From Acidimicrobiales bacterium (GTDB lineage: Bacteria > Actinomycetota > Acidimicrobiia > Acidimicrobiales > UBA8190): 64,000 bases of DNA. The DNA lies in assembly GCA_035531755.1 (NCBI GenBank), contig DATKSK010000068.1, positions 34,538 through 98,537 on the forward strand. Reading direction: 5' to 3'. The notes under the pieces were generated by a model, which was not told where the DNA came from, did not search any database, and saw only the letters and a list, made by a program, of their open reading frames with translations. Shown one piece after another: positions 1 through 7,311 of this stretch (position 1 is its first letter; each line of letters opens with the position of its first letter). The position numbers were made by a program, and so were the translations under genes.

Positions 1-371
1 CCGGGCAGCACCTGCTTGATCACCTCGGTCATGCGCAGGAGCGTCCCGCTCTCGAGGCCCTTGGACAGGCTGACGACGGGGATCCACGGCCGGACGTGGG
101 CGGCGGCGTCCTCGAGCACCGCCCGGAACCCCGACGTCGGGACGCCCACGACGAGCATGTCCGCCGACGCCACGGCCTTCTCGAGGTCGGCGGTGGCCGA
201 CAGCTCGTTCGGGAGGCTGAAGCCGGGGAGGTAGGCGGGGTTGGTGTGCCCGGTGTCGACGGCCGCCGCCACCTCGGGGCTCCTGGCCCACAGCACGGTC
301 GGATGGCGCGGTGCGACGAGGGCCGCCACCGTCGTGCCCCACGAGCCGGCCCCCAGCACCGTGACCCTCAT
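1..371 (-). CDS. gpsA: NAD(P)-dependent glycerol-3-phosphate dehydrogenase, N-terminal part
   Basis: Partial gene that runs off the left edge of the window; about 123 codons are present. GpsA reduces dihydroxyacetone phosphate to sn-glycerol 3-phosphate for phospholipid synthesis in the cytoplasm. The N-terminus reads MRVTVLGAGSWGTT, the GxGxxG/A Rossmann motif typical of the family. It continues with a VLWARSPE strand, the DMLVVGVPTSGF stretch and the VSLSKGLE motif that follows the dinucleotide fold. The ATG (371-369) overlaps the TGA of the upstream permease (ATGA, 4 bp), so it is translationally coupled as the last visible gene of the minus-strand operon that begins at 3704. Identification is firm; the length and C-terminus cannot be judged. 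Confidence 0.93.
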   Translation of the reverse strand, partial: MRVTVLGAGSWGTTVAALVAPRHPTVLWARSPEVAAAVDTGHTNPAYLPGFSLPNELSATADLEKAVASADMLVVGVPTSGFRAVLEDAAAHVRPWIPVVSLSKGLESGTLLRMTEVIKQVLP

Positions 372-1876
372 GACCGGTCACCTCGCTCCGGCGGCATCGC
401 CGCTATCCGGCCGGCCACGTCCGGTGACGGGCGGGCCGACGTGGCCGACACGGACACGCCCGCGGCGTCGGGCGCGGGTCGGGCCGGGCGGCGGCGGGGA
501 CGGGCGGCGGCGGCCCGCGCCGCGGCGGCGGCGCGCAGTCGGGGCACGACGAAGAGCACGTAGCCCGTGGACAGCAGCGACAGCACCGCGATCACGCTCA
601 TGGGGGCCACCGACAAGTGGTGGGCGTCTTTGGGGTCGGAGAACCCGGTGGCCACGAACAGCACGCTGAACAGGACGATCCCCACCACGGCCAGGGGTTT
701 CCCCGCCACGAGCCGGAAGGGCCGCTCCCGGGTCTCGCGGCGCCGCAGCACCAGGACGCACAGCGAGCCGATGGCGTAGACGGCGGCCTCGATGGTGGCG
801 CCCACGGCCACCAGCAGGAGCCACTGGCCGGTGGCGAAGACGATGGCGGCGACGACCGCCGACACCGCCGCCAGGGTGGTCACGGCCAGCCAGGGGACCG
901 CCTGCAGGTTCAGCCGGGCGAAGGGGCGCGGCAGGTTCCCCTCGCGCGCCGCGGCGTAGATGAACCGCGAGGCGACCAGGAAGCCCCCGTTGAAGGTGTT
1001 GAGGGCGGTGAGCACGGTCAGCGCCAGCATCCACAGCTCGCCCACCGTCCCCAGGGCCGCCTGGCCGAGCAGCAGCTGGGGGACGGCGCTGCCGTGCAGC
1101 CGGCCGTACGGCACGAGGTGGGCCAGGCCCAGGGCGAACAGGCTGGACGCCAGCCAGATGAGCACGGGCGCGATGAACAGGGCCCGGGTGATGACCGGTG
1201 GTGTCCGGGCCTCCTCGGCGGTGGTGGTGACCCACTCGAACGCCGCGTAGAGAAACAGTGCGAAGGCGATCGCCTGGACGCCCGAGAAGCCGCCCTTGCC
1301 GAACAGGTCGAAGGGGTGCCGGAATGCGCCCCCCACGTGGAAGACGGCCACCACCGACAGCACGGCGGTCCCCGTCAGCACCGTGTAGGTGACGACCGTC
1401 TGCACCCAGCCGGCCAGGCGCACGCCCATGAGGTTGGCCGCCGTGGCCAGGCTCAGGAGCACGGCGATCCACACATAGGCCAGGACGGCGGGCTCGTGCA
1501 ACACGTGGCGCACGGCCGCCCCGATGAGGAAGGCGTCGGCCGCGATGACCAGCACCACCGTCGTCATGTAGGTGAACGTGACCGCCAGTGCCGTGCGGTT
1601 GCCGACGGTGCGGCCGAGGTAGAGGCGGATGCCGGCGGCCGACGGGTAGAGCCCGTTGAGCTCCGAGAAGATCCCCGAGACCAGCAGCACCAGCACCCCG
1701 CCGACCAGGATGGCGGCCACGGCGGTGGCGCCCGGGGCGTAGGCGAGGACCGACACCACCCCGAGGTAGTCGATGGCGGCGAAGGCGAGGCCCGCCGAGG
1801 TGGCCGTGGCCGTGGCGGTGCCGATCGACCGCCGCAACGCCATCCCCGCGGGAGGCGCCGTGGGGGTGTCGGTCAT
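368..1876 (-). CDS. APC-superfamily amino-acid permease
   Basis: A 502-aa integral membrane protein with about 12-14 hydrophobic segments. It has the layout of APC-superfamily amino-acid/polyamine transporters, including the early segment with ELNGLYPSAAG and a mid-protein FALFLYAAFEWVTTTAEEA helix, a region that carries substrate and ion ligands in this superfamily. The substrate is not readable. Its place after a class III aminotransferase suggests uptake of an amine or amino acid. The C-terminal 45 residues are Arg/Pro/Ala-rich and cytoplasmic by prediction, with an ARPRRRPARPAP stretch that also ends the aminotransferase of this operon. The start ATG at 1876 sits in an ATGA overlap with the last mini-ORF of the upstream repeat array, so translation probably depends on reinitiation. 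I see no good Shine-Dalgarno sequence of its own. Confidence 0.87.
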   Translation of the reverse strand: MTDTPTAPPAGMALRRSIGTATATATSAGLAFAAIDYLGVVSVLAYAPGATAVAAILVGGVLVLLVSGIFSELNGLYPSAAGIRLYLGRTVGNRTALAVTFTYMTTVVLVIAADAFLIGAAVRHVLHEPAVLAYVWIAVLLSLATAANLMGVRLAGWVQTVVTYTVLTGTAVLSVVAVFHVGGAFRHPFDLFGKGGFSGVQAIAFALFLYAAFEWVTTTAEEARTPPVITRALFIAPVLIWLASSLFALGLAHLVPYGRLHGSAVPQLLLGQAALGTVGELWMLALTVLTALNTFNGGFLVASRFIYAAAREGNLPRPFARLNLQAVPWLAVTTLAAVSAVVAAIVFATGQWLLLVAVGATIEAAVYAIGSLCVLVLRRRETRERPFRLVAGKPLAVVGIVLFSVLFVATGFSDPKDAHHLSVAPMSVIAVLSLLSTGYVLFVVPRLRAAAAARAAAARPRRRPARPAPDAAGVSVSATSARPSPDVAGRIAAMPPERGDRS

Positions 1877-1976
1877 CGGTCGCAGGCCATCAGGAGCAGG
1901 CCATCAGGAGCAGGCCATCAGGAGCAGGCCATCAGGAGCAGGCCATCAGGAGCAGGCCATCAGGAGCAGGCCATCA
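1873..1976 (-). promoter_or_regulatory. Chain of MACS-stop mini-ORFs linking SCP2-like gene and permease
   Basis: Read on the minus strand, each 14-bp unit contains ATG GCC TGC TCC TGA, and the last A of TGA is the A of the next ATG (TGATG). The stop of the SCP2-like gene (1976-1974) overlaps the first ATG. Six identical MACS-stop frames start at 1974, 1960, 1946, 1932, 1918 and 1904. A seventh frame at 1890 reads MACDR-stop, and its TGA overlaps the permease ATG at 1876 as ATGA. A ribosome could thus terminate and restart eight times from one gene to the next. The architecture is read directly from the sequence; a role in coupling or damping permease translation is inference. Confidence 0.6.
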
Positions 1977-1978
1977 GG
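1887..1978 (-). repeat. 14-bp tandem repeat, six perfect copies plus 8 bp
   Basis: The plus-strand unit is CCATCAGGAGCAGG, repeated without error at 1887, 1901, 1915, 1929, 1943 and 1957, with a partial copy at 1971-1978 that overlaps the stop codon of the SCP2-like gene. It fills nearly the whole space between two genes of one operon. Perfect identity of all copies points to recent slippage expansion, so the copy number may vary between strains. Confidence 0.97.
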
Positions 1979-2333
1979 CGTCGGGCCAGATCACGAAGCT
2001 GATGGCGTCCAGACGCATGACGTCCTCCTGCGAGCCCTTCACCGTGATGTCGCCGCGCAGGTACTTCTGGACGGGGTTCAGGTCCCCCCAGAACATGTCG
2101 CAGAAGGTCTCCGAGTCCGTCGTCACCACGATGTCGGGCGTGCCCACGTGCCCCTCGGGGGTCGAGAGGATCTCACCACGCTCGACCGTCATCGAGAACG
2201 TCGTCCCGGTGTCGGAGCAGATGAAGTGCAGCGTCCTCGACCAGTCCCGCTGCATCTTGCGCAGCCGCTCGTTGTCGTTGCAGCTGACCGTGTAGTCGGC
2301 CAGCGCCTCGGCCAGCTCCCCCCATTCCGCCAT
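1974..2333 (-). CDS. SCP2 sterol-transfer-like protein, stand-alone
   Basis: A 119-aa soluble protein of the SCP2 fold, usually a small hydrophobic-ligand-binding domain. Supporting features are the central TFSMTVERGEI strand pair, the GTPDIVVTTDSETF strand-turn-helix and the LNPVQKYLRGDITVKGS segment, which matches the family's typical kyl.Gkikv.Gd pattern. It starts 9 bp after the aminotransferase stop with GAGAGG as ribosome-binding site, and its stop enters the mini-ORF chain. A second locus (58547-60280) has a class III aminotransferase with an SCP2-like domain fused at its C-terminus, so the two activities probably work together. Ligand unknown. Confidence 0.8.
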   Translation of the reverse strand: MAEWGELAEALADYTVSCNDNERLRKMQRDWSRTLHFICSDTGTTFSMTVERGEILSTPEGHVGTPDIVVTTDSETFCDMFWGDLNPVQKYLRGDITVKGSQEDVMRLDAISFVIWPDA

Positions 2334-2342
2334 GGTCGCCTC

Positions 2343-3704
2343 TCAGCCCGCCGGCGCCGGGGCCGGGCGCGCCGGTCGACGGCGGGGCCGGGCCGGGGTC
2401 GCCTCCTCGGGGCCCGCCCCCGACAGCAGGTCGCCGATGGCCCGCTCGAGCGCCTGCAGCAGGAAGTCCACCTCGGAGGCCTCGATCACGAGCGAGGGCA
2501 TGAGGCGCATGACCGCCGGCTGGTTCCCGCTGTAGACGGCCAGGACCCCGTGGCGCGCCAGGTGGTACGACATGCGCGGTCCCATCGAGTCCTCGCCGTA
2601 CTCGATACCGGCCATGAGCCCGAGCCCGCGCACCTCCTTCACGACGTCAGGATGGGCCGCGGCGAGGGACCGCAGCCCGGCGAGGAGCCGCTCGCCCATG
2701 GCCGCGGCCTGGTCCACCAGGCCCGTCTCCTCGATGACGGCGATCACCTCGAGCGCCACCGCGCAGGCGAGGTCGGACCCGCCGAAGGTCGACAGGTGGA
2801 TGAACGGGTTCGGGATCAGGAACTCGCGCAGCTCCTCGGTGAACACGGTGGCCGAGATGGGCACCACCGAGCCCCCGAGGGACTTGGCGGTGGCCATGAT
2901 GTCGGGCACCACGCCGAAGTGCTCGCTCGCCCACCAGCGCCCCGTCCGGCCGAGGCCGGTCTGGATCTCGTCGAGGATCAGCAGCGCCCCGGCCCGGTCG
3001 CAGGCGGCGCGCGCCGCGGCCAGGTAGCCGGGCGGCGACACCACGATCCCGCCTTCGCCCTGCACGGGCTCGAGCAGCACCGCCGCGGTGCGGTCGTCGA
3101 CGGCGGCAGCCAGGACGTCGGCGTCCCCGAAGGGCACCTGCACGAACTCGGGCATGAGTGGCTCGAAGGGCTGCCGGAAGGCGGCGCGTCCGTTGGCCGA
3201 CAGCGCGAAGCCGGTGTGTCCGTGGTAGCCGTTGACCGTCGACACGATCCGGGGCCGCCCGGTCGCCCCCCGGGCCAGCTTGAGGGCGAAGTCGACGGCC
3301 TCGCCGCCGCCGGTGCCGAACATCGTGCACGACAGGTCGCCCGGCGTGATCTCGGCGAGCTTGGCCGCCAGCTCGGCCTTCTCCCGCGAGCACAGCAGGA
3401 AGTTGCCGTGGTCGAGTCGGTCGAGCGCGGCGTGCGCGGCGGCCACCACCCGGGGGTTGCGCCGTCCCACGTTGAACGACCCGGCCGAGGTGAAGCAGTC
3501 GAGGAACCGCCGGCCGTCGAGGTCCCAGACCCACGGGCCCGACCGCTGCGCCTCGATCACGTCGAGGCCCGCGGCCTTCAGGACCCGCACCTTCTGGGGG
3601 TTCAGGTAGGTGGCGAACTGCTCGAGGGCGTGCTGCTTGGCCTCGGGGTCAGGGGCGAACCGGAGCCCGTCGGCCCGGTCCCCCGTCGGGCGGTCGGTGT
3701 CCAT
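2343..3704 (-). CDS. Class III PLP-dependent aminotransferase
   Basis: A 453-aa fold-type I aminotransferase of the ornithine/4-aminobutyrate/putrescine group. Visible landmarks are the phosphate-binding FGTGGGEAVD loop, the NGYHGHTGFALS motif, LLEPVQGEGG, the PLP-ring Asp in LLILDEIQTGLGRTG and the Schiff-base Lys in TAKSLGG. After RGLGLMAGIEY the protein ends in a 25-residue Pro/Arg-rich tail (ARPRRRPARPAPAPAG) that is not part of the catalytic domain. First gene of the minus-strand operon with the SCP2-like protein, permease and gpsA. The amine donor cannot be read; a diamine or omega-amino acid is plausible from the family and the permease neighbour. Confidence 0.88.
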   Translation of the reverse strand: MDTDRPTGDRADGLRFAPDPEAKQHALEQFATYLNPQKVRVLKAAGLDVIEAQRSGPWVWDLDGRRFLDCFTSAGSFNVGRRNPRVVAAAHAALDRLDHGNFLLCSREKAELAAKLAEITPGDLSCTMFGTGGGEAVDFALKLARGATGRPRIVSTVNGYHGHTGFALSANGRAAFRQPFEPLMPEFVQVPFGDADVLAAAVDDRTAAVLLEPVQGEGGIVVSPPGYLAAARAACDRAGALLILDEIQTGLGRTGRWWASEHFGVVPDIMATAKSLGGSVVPISATVFTEELREFLIPNPFIHLSTFGGSDLACAVALEVIAVIEETGLVDQAAAMGERLLAGLRSLAAAHPDVVKEVRGLGLMAGIEYGEDSMGPRMSYHLARHGVLAVYSGNQPAVMRLMPSLVIEASEVDFLLQALERAIGDLLSGAGPEEATPARPRRRPARPAPAPAG

Positions 3705-3775
3705 CGGCCGACGATACCTCCGGCTCTCCCCTCCCGTTCATCGAGGGGGCTCGGGCTGTCGACGTCGCGGGCCCG

Positions 3776-4294
3776 CTACCAGTGGGTCTCCGGCGCGGAC
3801 GGCTCGGCGAGGAGCACGAGCGGCGACTGCGTGGTCGCGGCCGCCACCGAGTCGAGGAGCGAATGTTGCGTGGCGGGCATTCTCACCCCGCCCCACCGTC
3901 CCTCGAACACCGGTGACCACTGCGCCAGCGCCTCCTCGGTGGTCCGGATCACCATCGGCGTCTCGGGATGATGGTGTCGAAACGCGGCCACGACCCGGCG
4001 CGAGCAGTCGTGGCGCAGATCGAGCGACGACACCACCACGTCGGCCCGTTCGGCGACCTCGCACTGGCCGAACTCCAGGAGCGGGCACCGCCGCTCCGGT
4101 GGGCCGGCGGGACCCGGGCACCACGACACCTCGTAGCCGCTGTCCGCCAAGACCCGCGCGCAGGCGAAGACCGCGGCCACGTCGTGCTCCTCGATGAGCA
4201 CTCTCGGCCGACGGGACGCGCCTGCGCCCCTCCGACCGGGGAGGGTCCAACGGCGGGCGAAATCCGTGCCGAGAGGTTTGCGACGTTCCCACAT
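3776..4294 (-). CDS. Cys-rich pseudo-receiver (CheY-like fold, phospho-Asp replaced)
   Basis: A 172-aa protein with a receiver-like alpha/beta pattern: PRVLIEEHDVAAVF, ADSGYEVSWCPGP, ADVVVSSLDL, HHPETPMVIRT. In true receivers the third strand ends in the phosphorylated Asp; here that position is Ser (VVVSS). Between strands 2 and 3 lies an insertion with three cysteines, C-x10-C-x7-C, also conserved in the paralogue at 38908-39414. Start chosen at ATG 4294 because AGGAGG precedes it closely. It follows the membrane protein 4329-5012 by 34 bp and probably shares its DosR-box-like promoter. A redox or metal site is a guess from the conserved cysteines. Confidence 0.72.
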   Translation of the reverse strand: MWERRKPLGTDFARRWTLPGRRGAGASRRPRVLIEEHDVAAVFACARVLADSGYEVSWCPGPAGPPERRCPLLEFGQCEVAERADVVVSSLDLRHDCSRRVVAAFRHHHPETPMVIRTTEEALAQWSPVFEGRWGGVRMPATQHSLLDSVAAATTQSPLVLLAEPSAPETHW

Positions 4295-4328
4295 GACACC
4301 CTCCTCGTGGCGACCCGGACCGAGCCGC

Positions 4329-5012
4329 TCAGCGTGCCGCGTCGACGCTGCGCCGGTCGGGACGGTGGGGACTTGCGGCCCCGATCGGCGCACTGCGGAC
4401 ATCTTCTGACCTCGGCGGGGAGACGCGCGTGGGCAACAGCCCCGCCACCATGCGTTGGCCCTGGGCGATCGTCTCGGTGAGAGTTTCGGACGCCAGGTCG
4501 GATCGGCCTCGTTCGATCATCCACTTGGCCGCGACGATCTGCTGGATGATCGAGTCGTTGATCTCGAGTGCCTCTGCGTACCGGCGGTTGGCGTCCTCCA
4601 GTCGGCACCGCCGTCGCTGCTCCTCGAGGGTGGCACGCTCACTGGCCGTCGTCTGATCCGTGGCTCGACCCAGCAACCAGCCGAGCACGAACATCCCGAC
4701 CGCCCGGACGACCCAGCCCGAGGCGTCGATGTCGCCGCTGCTGTGCACGATCTCGAACACGGCGAACAGGGCGAAGCCGATGGTCGCTCCCGTCAGCCCA
4801 CCGCGCGCCCCGAGGGTGACCGCCAGGAGCGCGATCGGCAGGACGTAGAGCACGGCGATGGCCTGGCCCGACCCGTCGTTGAACCACTGCAGGACGGAGA
4901 CGGCCAGGAACAGCCCGACGGCGACGGCGACGGCCGTGCCGGGGCGCACGCGGTACCAGGGTGTGGGCTTCTCCCCGATCCTGCGCTCGCCGGCCGGCAC
5001 GGTCGCATCCAT
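4329..5012 (-). CDS. Membrane sensor-like protein with DHp-like helix, no ATPase domain
   Basis: 227 aa from ATG 5012. Residues about 20-125 form four or five transmembrane helices (GTAVAVAVGLFLAVSVLQ, VLYVLPIALLAVTLGA, TGATIGFALFAVFEI, VVRAVGMFVLGWLLG), like the membrane part of some sensor kinases. A coiled linker (residues 130-155) leads to EINDSIIQQIVAAKWMIE, resembling the dimerisation helix of HisKA_3 kinases. There is no phospho-acceptor His at the usual place and no HATPase domain, so this is not a complete kinase. In-frame TTG 5063 and GTG 5045 are less likely starts: ATG 5012 lies six nt after a -10-like GACGCT, the spacing seen at other promoters here. Co-transcribed with the pseudo-receiver 3776-4294. 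Confidence 0.7.
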   Translation of the reverse strand: MDATVPAGERRIGEKPTPWYRVRPGTAVAVAVGLFLAVSVLQWFNDGSGQAIAVLYVLPIALLAVTLGARGGLTGATIGFALFAVFEIVHSSGDIDASGWVVRAVGMFVLGWLLGRATDQTTASERATLEEQRRRCRLEDANRRYAEALEINDSIIQQIVAAKWMIERGRSDLASETLTETIAQGQRMVAGLLPTRVSPPRSEDVRSAPIGAASPHRPDRRSVDAAR

Positions 5013-5018
5013 CGGAAC

Positions 5019-5061
5019 AGCGTCGTCCTCGAACCGTGCGGGCACTAGGGACCAACGTCCC
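5019..5061 (-). promoter_or_regulatory. DosR-box-like promoter of the sensor/pseudo-receiver pair
   Basis: On the minus strand, GGGACGTTGGTCCCTAG (5061-5045) is followed after 20 bp by GACGCT (5024-5019), and ATG 5012 begins 6 nt later. GGGAC...GTCCC is an inverted repeat and the closest match in the window to the mycobacterial DosR consensus. Box, spacer and -10-like hexamer align position by position with four other promoters (13572, 18999, 19149, 22358). Confidence 0.65.
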
Positions 5062-5095
5062 AAACCCGCCGGGGAAGGACCGAGCTAGCCGGGAG

Positions 5096-5923
5096 CTAGC
5101 CGAGGATCGGGAAGGTGCGCTCGGCCGCCAGCCGGTCGAGCGTGGCCTGCATCGTGGTCGTGAGCTCCTGGTAGCAGTCACGGACGACGACGTCGTCCTC
5201 GGCCGCCTCGGGACCGTACCGCGACGGCCAGTCGATCGGCTCGCCCAGCTCGACCGTGATCTTCGCGGGAAGGGGCCACGTCGGGATCCCCCCGGGGACG
5301 ATCCCGAAGGGCGGCCCGAGCACGAGCGGCATCACCTTGATCCGGAACATCCGGTCGATCCCCAGGAGCTTCGCCACCCGCTCGCCGCGCGCCAGGACGA
5401 TGACGGTCTCGTGAGCGCCGACGGAGACCGCCGGAACGACGGGCACCCCCATCCGCAACGCCAGGCGGACGACACCGGTGCGGTCGCCGAAGTCGATGCG
5501 GTTGCGCCGCCACCAGGGGCGGAACACCTCGTGGTCACCGCCCGGATAGTCGATGAGGATCCCCCCAGCGCGCAGGATCGCCTCCGCCTCGTCCCGGCCG
5601 GCCTCCACGGCGCCGGCCCACTTCATCACCGGGCCCACACCGGGCAGCCCCAGGAAGAACGAGTGGAACAGCGCGAACACCGGCTCCGCTTCACCCCGCT
5701 CGCGCCACCACGCCGTCAGCAGGACGGGCAGATCGGGCGGGATCTGGCCCCCGGAATGGTTGCCCACCACCAGGAAGGGCCCTTTCTCCGGGAGGCGCTC
5801 GAACCCCCTGACCTCCGACCTGAAGTACGACGCGAAGACCTCGAGGACCGGGCGCGCGGCGCGCAGGAACGCCGGGTCGCGGGCGGATCCCACCTCCGGC
5901 GGCACGCTGTGGCGATCGCTCAC
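5096..5923 (-). CDS. DGAT2/PlsC-like acyltransferase
   Basis: 275-aa lysophospholipid/diacylglycerol acyltransferase-like protein. It shows the NHSGGQIPPD signature (the NHSGG variant of the H-x4-D motif), followed by VGPVMKWAGAV, IDYPGGDHEVFRPWW and RLALRMGVPVVPAVSVGAHE, which together resemble the DGAT2/monoacylglycerol acyltransferase branch. The GTG start (5923) overlaps the TGA of the WS/DGAT gene as GTGA, so the two are translationally coupled. It probably supplies or completes an acylation step in storage-lipid synthesis at the membrane. Exact acceptor unknown. Confidence 0.83.
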   Translation of the reverse strand: MSDRHSVPPEVGSARDPAFLRAARPVLEVFASYFRSEVRGFERLPEKGPFLVVGNHSGGQIPPDLPVLLTAWWRERGEAEPVFALFHSFFLGLPGVGPVMKWAGAVEAGRDEAEAILRAGGILIDYPGGDHEVFRPWWRRNRIDFGDRTGVVRLALRMGVPVVPAVSVGAHETVIVLARGERVAKLLGIDRMFRIKVMPLVLGPPFGIVPGGIPTWPLPAKITVELGEPIDWPSRYGPEAAEDDVVVRDCYQELTTTMQATLDRLAAERTFPILG

Positions 5924-7308
5924 GACACCCCGACCGCCGTCTGCTTCAGGTCCGCCAGCGAGCCGTGGAGCGCATCGGCGATCGACCAGGGATCCGGCAC
6001 GCTCGCCGGACACCCGAGCACCGAGACGTGCAGCGCGTCGGCGTAGCTCCAGGCCGTGATGTTGAGGCCGATGCCCTCGAGGATGGGCCCCACGGAGTAG
6101 ATGGCATCGAGCTCGGCCTTTCCCACCCGCAACCGCTCCCGCGGTCCCGGCACGTTCGACAGCACGAGGTTGACCGGAGGGCGCATGTGGTCGGCCAGAT
6201 GGGTTCGGGCCCACGTCCGCACCGTGAGCGCATAGAGCTGCGGGGGGACGATGTCGGCGCGCCGCTCCAGGAGGTCGTTGCCGAGCACGGAGCGCACGTC
6301 CTTGGACGCGGCCGCCACGGCCTGGATGTGCCGCAGTCGTTCGAGGGGGTCGGCCAGGTCGGTCCCGATCGACACGTACAGGTTGTCGACGCGGTTCCCG
6401 CCCATACGGGTGGCGCTGGAATCGGTGGAGACCGGGACGCTCGCCACGAGCGGGCGGTCGGGCAGCGCCCCCTGCGCGATCAGGTAGGAGCGCAGCGCCC
6501 CGGCGCACACGGCCAGATAGACGTCGTTGAGGGTGGCGCCGCTCGACCGGCGCACGGCCTTCAGGTCGTCGAGCGGAAGCGTCGTCATGGCATAGGTCCG
6601 TTCCGGGGTGAGCGACACGTTGAACATCGTCCTGGGCGTGTCGAACGGCAACGGTGGCTTGACCGCCGAGGACCGCCTCCGGGCCTCCGAGGCGCGCAGC
6701 CCCCGGATGGAGCGCGTCGCCAGTCGCGGCAGCTGGTCCAGGCGGGCGACGTGGTCGCGCGCCGCCATGCGCAGGAGCTGGGACCTCGTGGGGACGGGGT
6801 CCGGGCGCCACCGGTCGACAGGAGCGCCGGCGCCGTGCCCCCCGAGAGCGTTCCGCAACAGGGCGACCGTGGCCGCGCCGTCGGCCACCGCATGGTGCAC
6901 CTTCGCCACGACGGCGAGCCGGTCGTCGGCCATGCCCTCCACCACGACGAGCTCCCACAGCGGCCGGTCGCGGTGCAGGGGCCGGCCGGCGACGTCGGCC
7001 ACGACCGCGGCCAGCTCCCGGTCGCCGCCCGGCTCGGCGACGCGGCGAGCGGTGACGTGCCGGCGCACGTCGAAGTCGGGATCCTCGATCCACACCGGGT
7101 GCCCGAGGCCCCAGGGGACCGGGACGGCCCGTCGGCGGAAGGGCGGGAGCCGGTCGAGGCGACGGCCGAACATCTCCAGCACCTGCTCGTACGAGTACCC
7201 GCCGCCGAGCGCGGCCATGTCGAACACCGCCACCTTCAAGGTGTGCATGTGGGTCGACGGGGTCTCCGAGTACAGGAACTTGGCGTCGAGCCCGACCATC
7301 GGCTCCAC
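5920..7308 (-). CDS. Wax ester synthase / diacylglycerol acyltransferase (WS/DGAT)
   Basis: A 462-aa bifunctional WS/DGAT that esterifies acyl-CoA to fatty alcohols or diacylglycerol. The catalytic HHxxxDG motif is intact (KVHHAVADG, about residue 140). Other family blocks are the N-terminal MEPMVGLDAKFLYSETPSTHMH, here within the first 25 residues, the LWELVVVEGM strand, and the C-terminal NLVLSNVPGPRERL and GIGLNITAWSYAD blocks. Length is normal. It starts 3 bp after the upstream hydrolase stop and overlaps the acyltransferase downstream, making a three-gene lipid operon. In Mycobacterium, tgs1 of this family is DosR-regulated; I looked for the box described here upstream of 8649 and did not find it. 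Confidence 0.93.
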   Translation of the reverse strand: MEPMVGLDAKFLYSETPSTHMHTLKVAVFDMAALGGGYSYEQVLEMFGRRLDRLPPFRRRAVPVPWGLGHPVWIEDPDFDVRRHVTARRVAEPGGDRELAAVVADVAGRPLHRDRPLWELVVVEGMADDRLAVVAKVHHAVADGAATVALLRNALGGHGAGAPVDRWRPDPVPTRSQLLRMAARDHVARLDQLPRLATRSIRGLRASEARRRSSAVKPPLPFDTPRTMFNVSLTPERTYAMTTLPLDDLKAVRRSSGATLNDVYLAVCAGALRSYLIAQGALPDRPLVASVPVSTDSSATRMGGNRVDNLYVSIGTDLADPLERLRHIQAVAAASKDVRSVLGNDLLERRADIVPPQLYALTVRTWARTHLADHMRPPVNLVLSNVPGPRERLRVGKAELDAIYSVGPILEGIGLNITAWSYADALHVSVLGCPASVPDPWSIADALHGSLADLKQTAVGVS

Positions 7309-7311
7309 GGC

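Noticed and set aside
1887..1978. CRISPR-like array
   Set aside because: Units are contiguous 14-mers without spacers; it is a plain tandem repeat. The same holds for 34531-34634.
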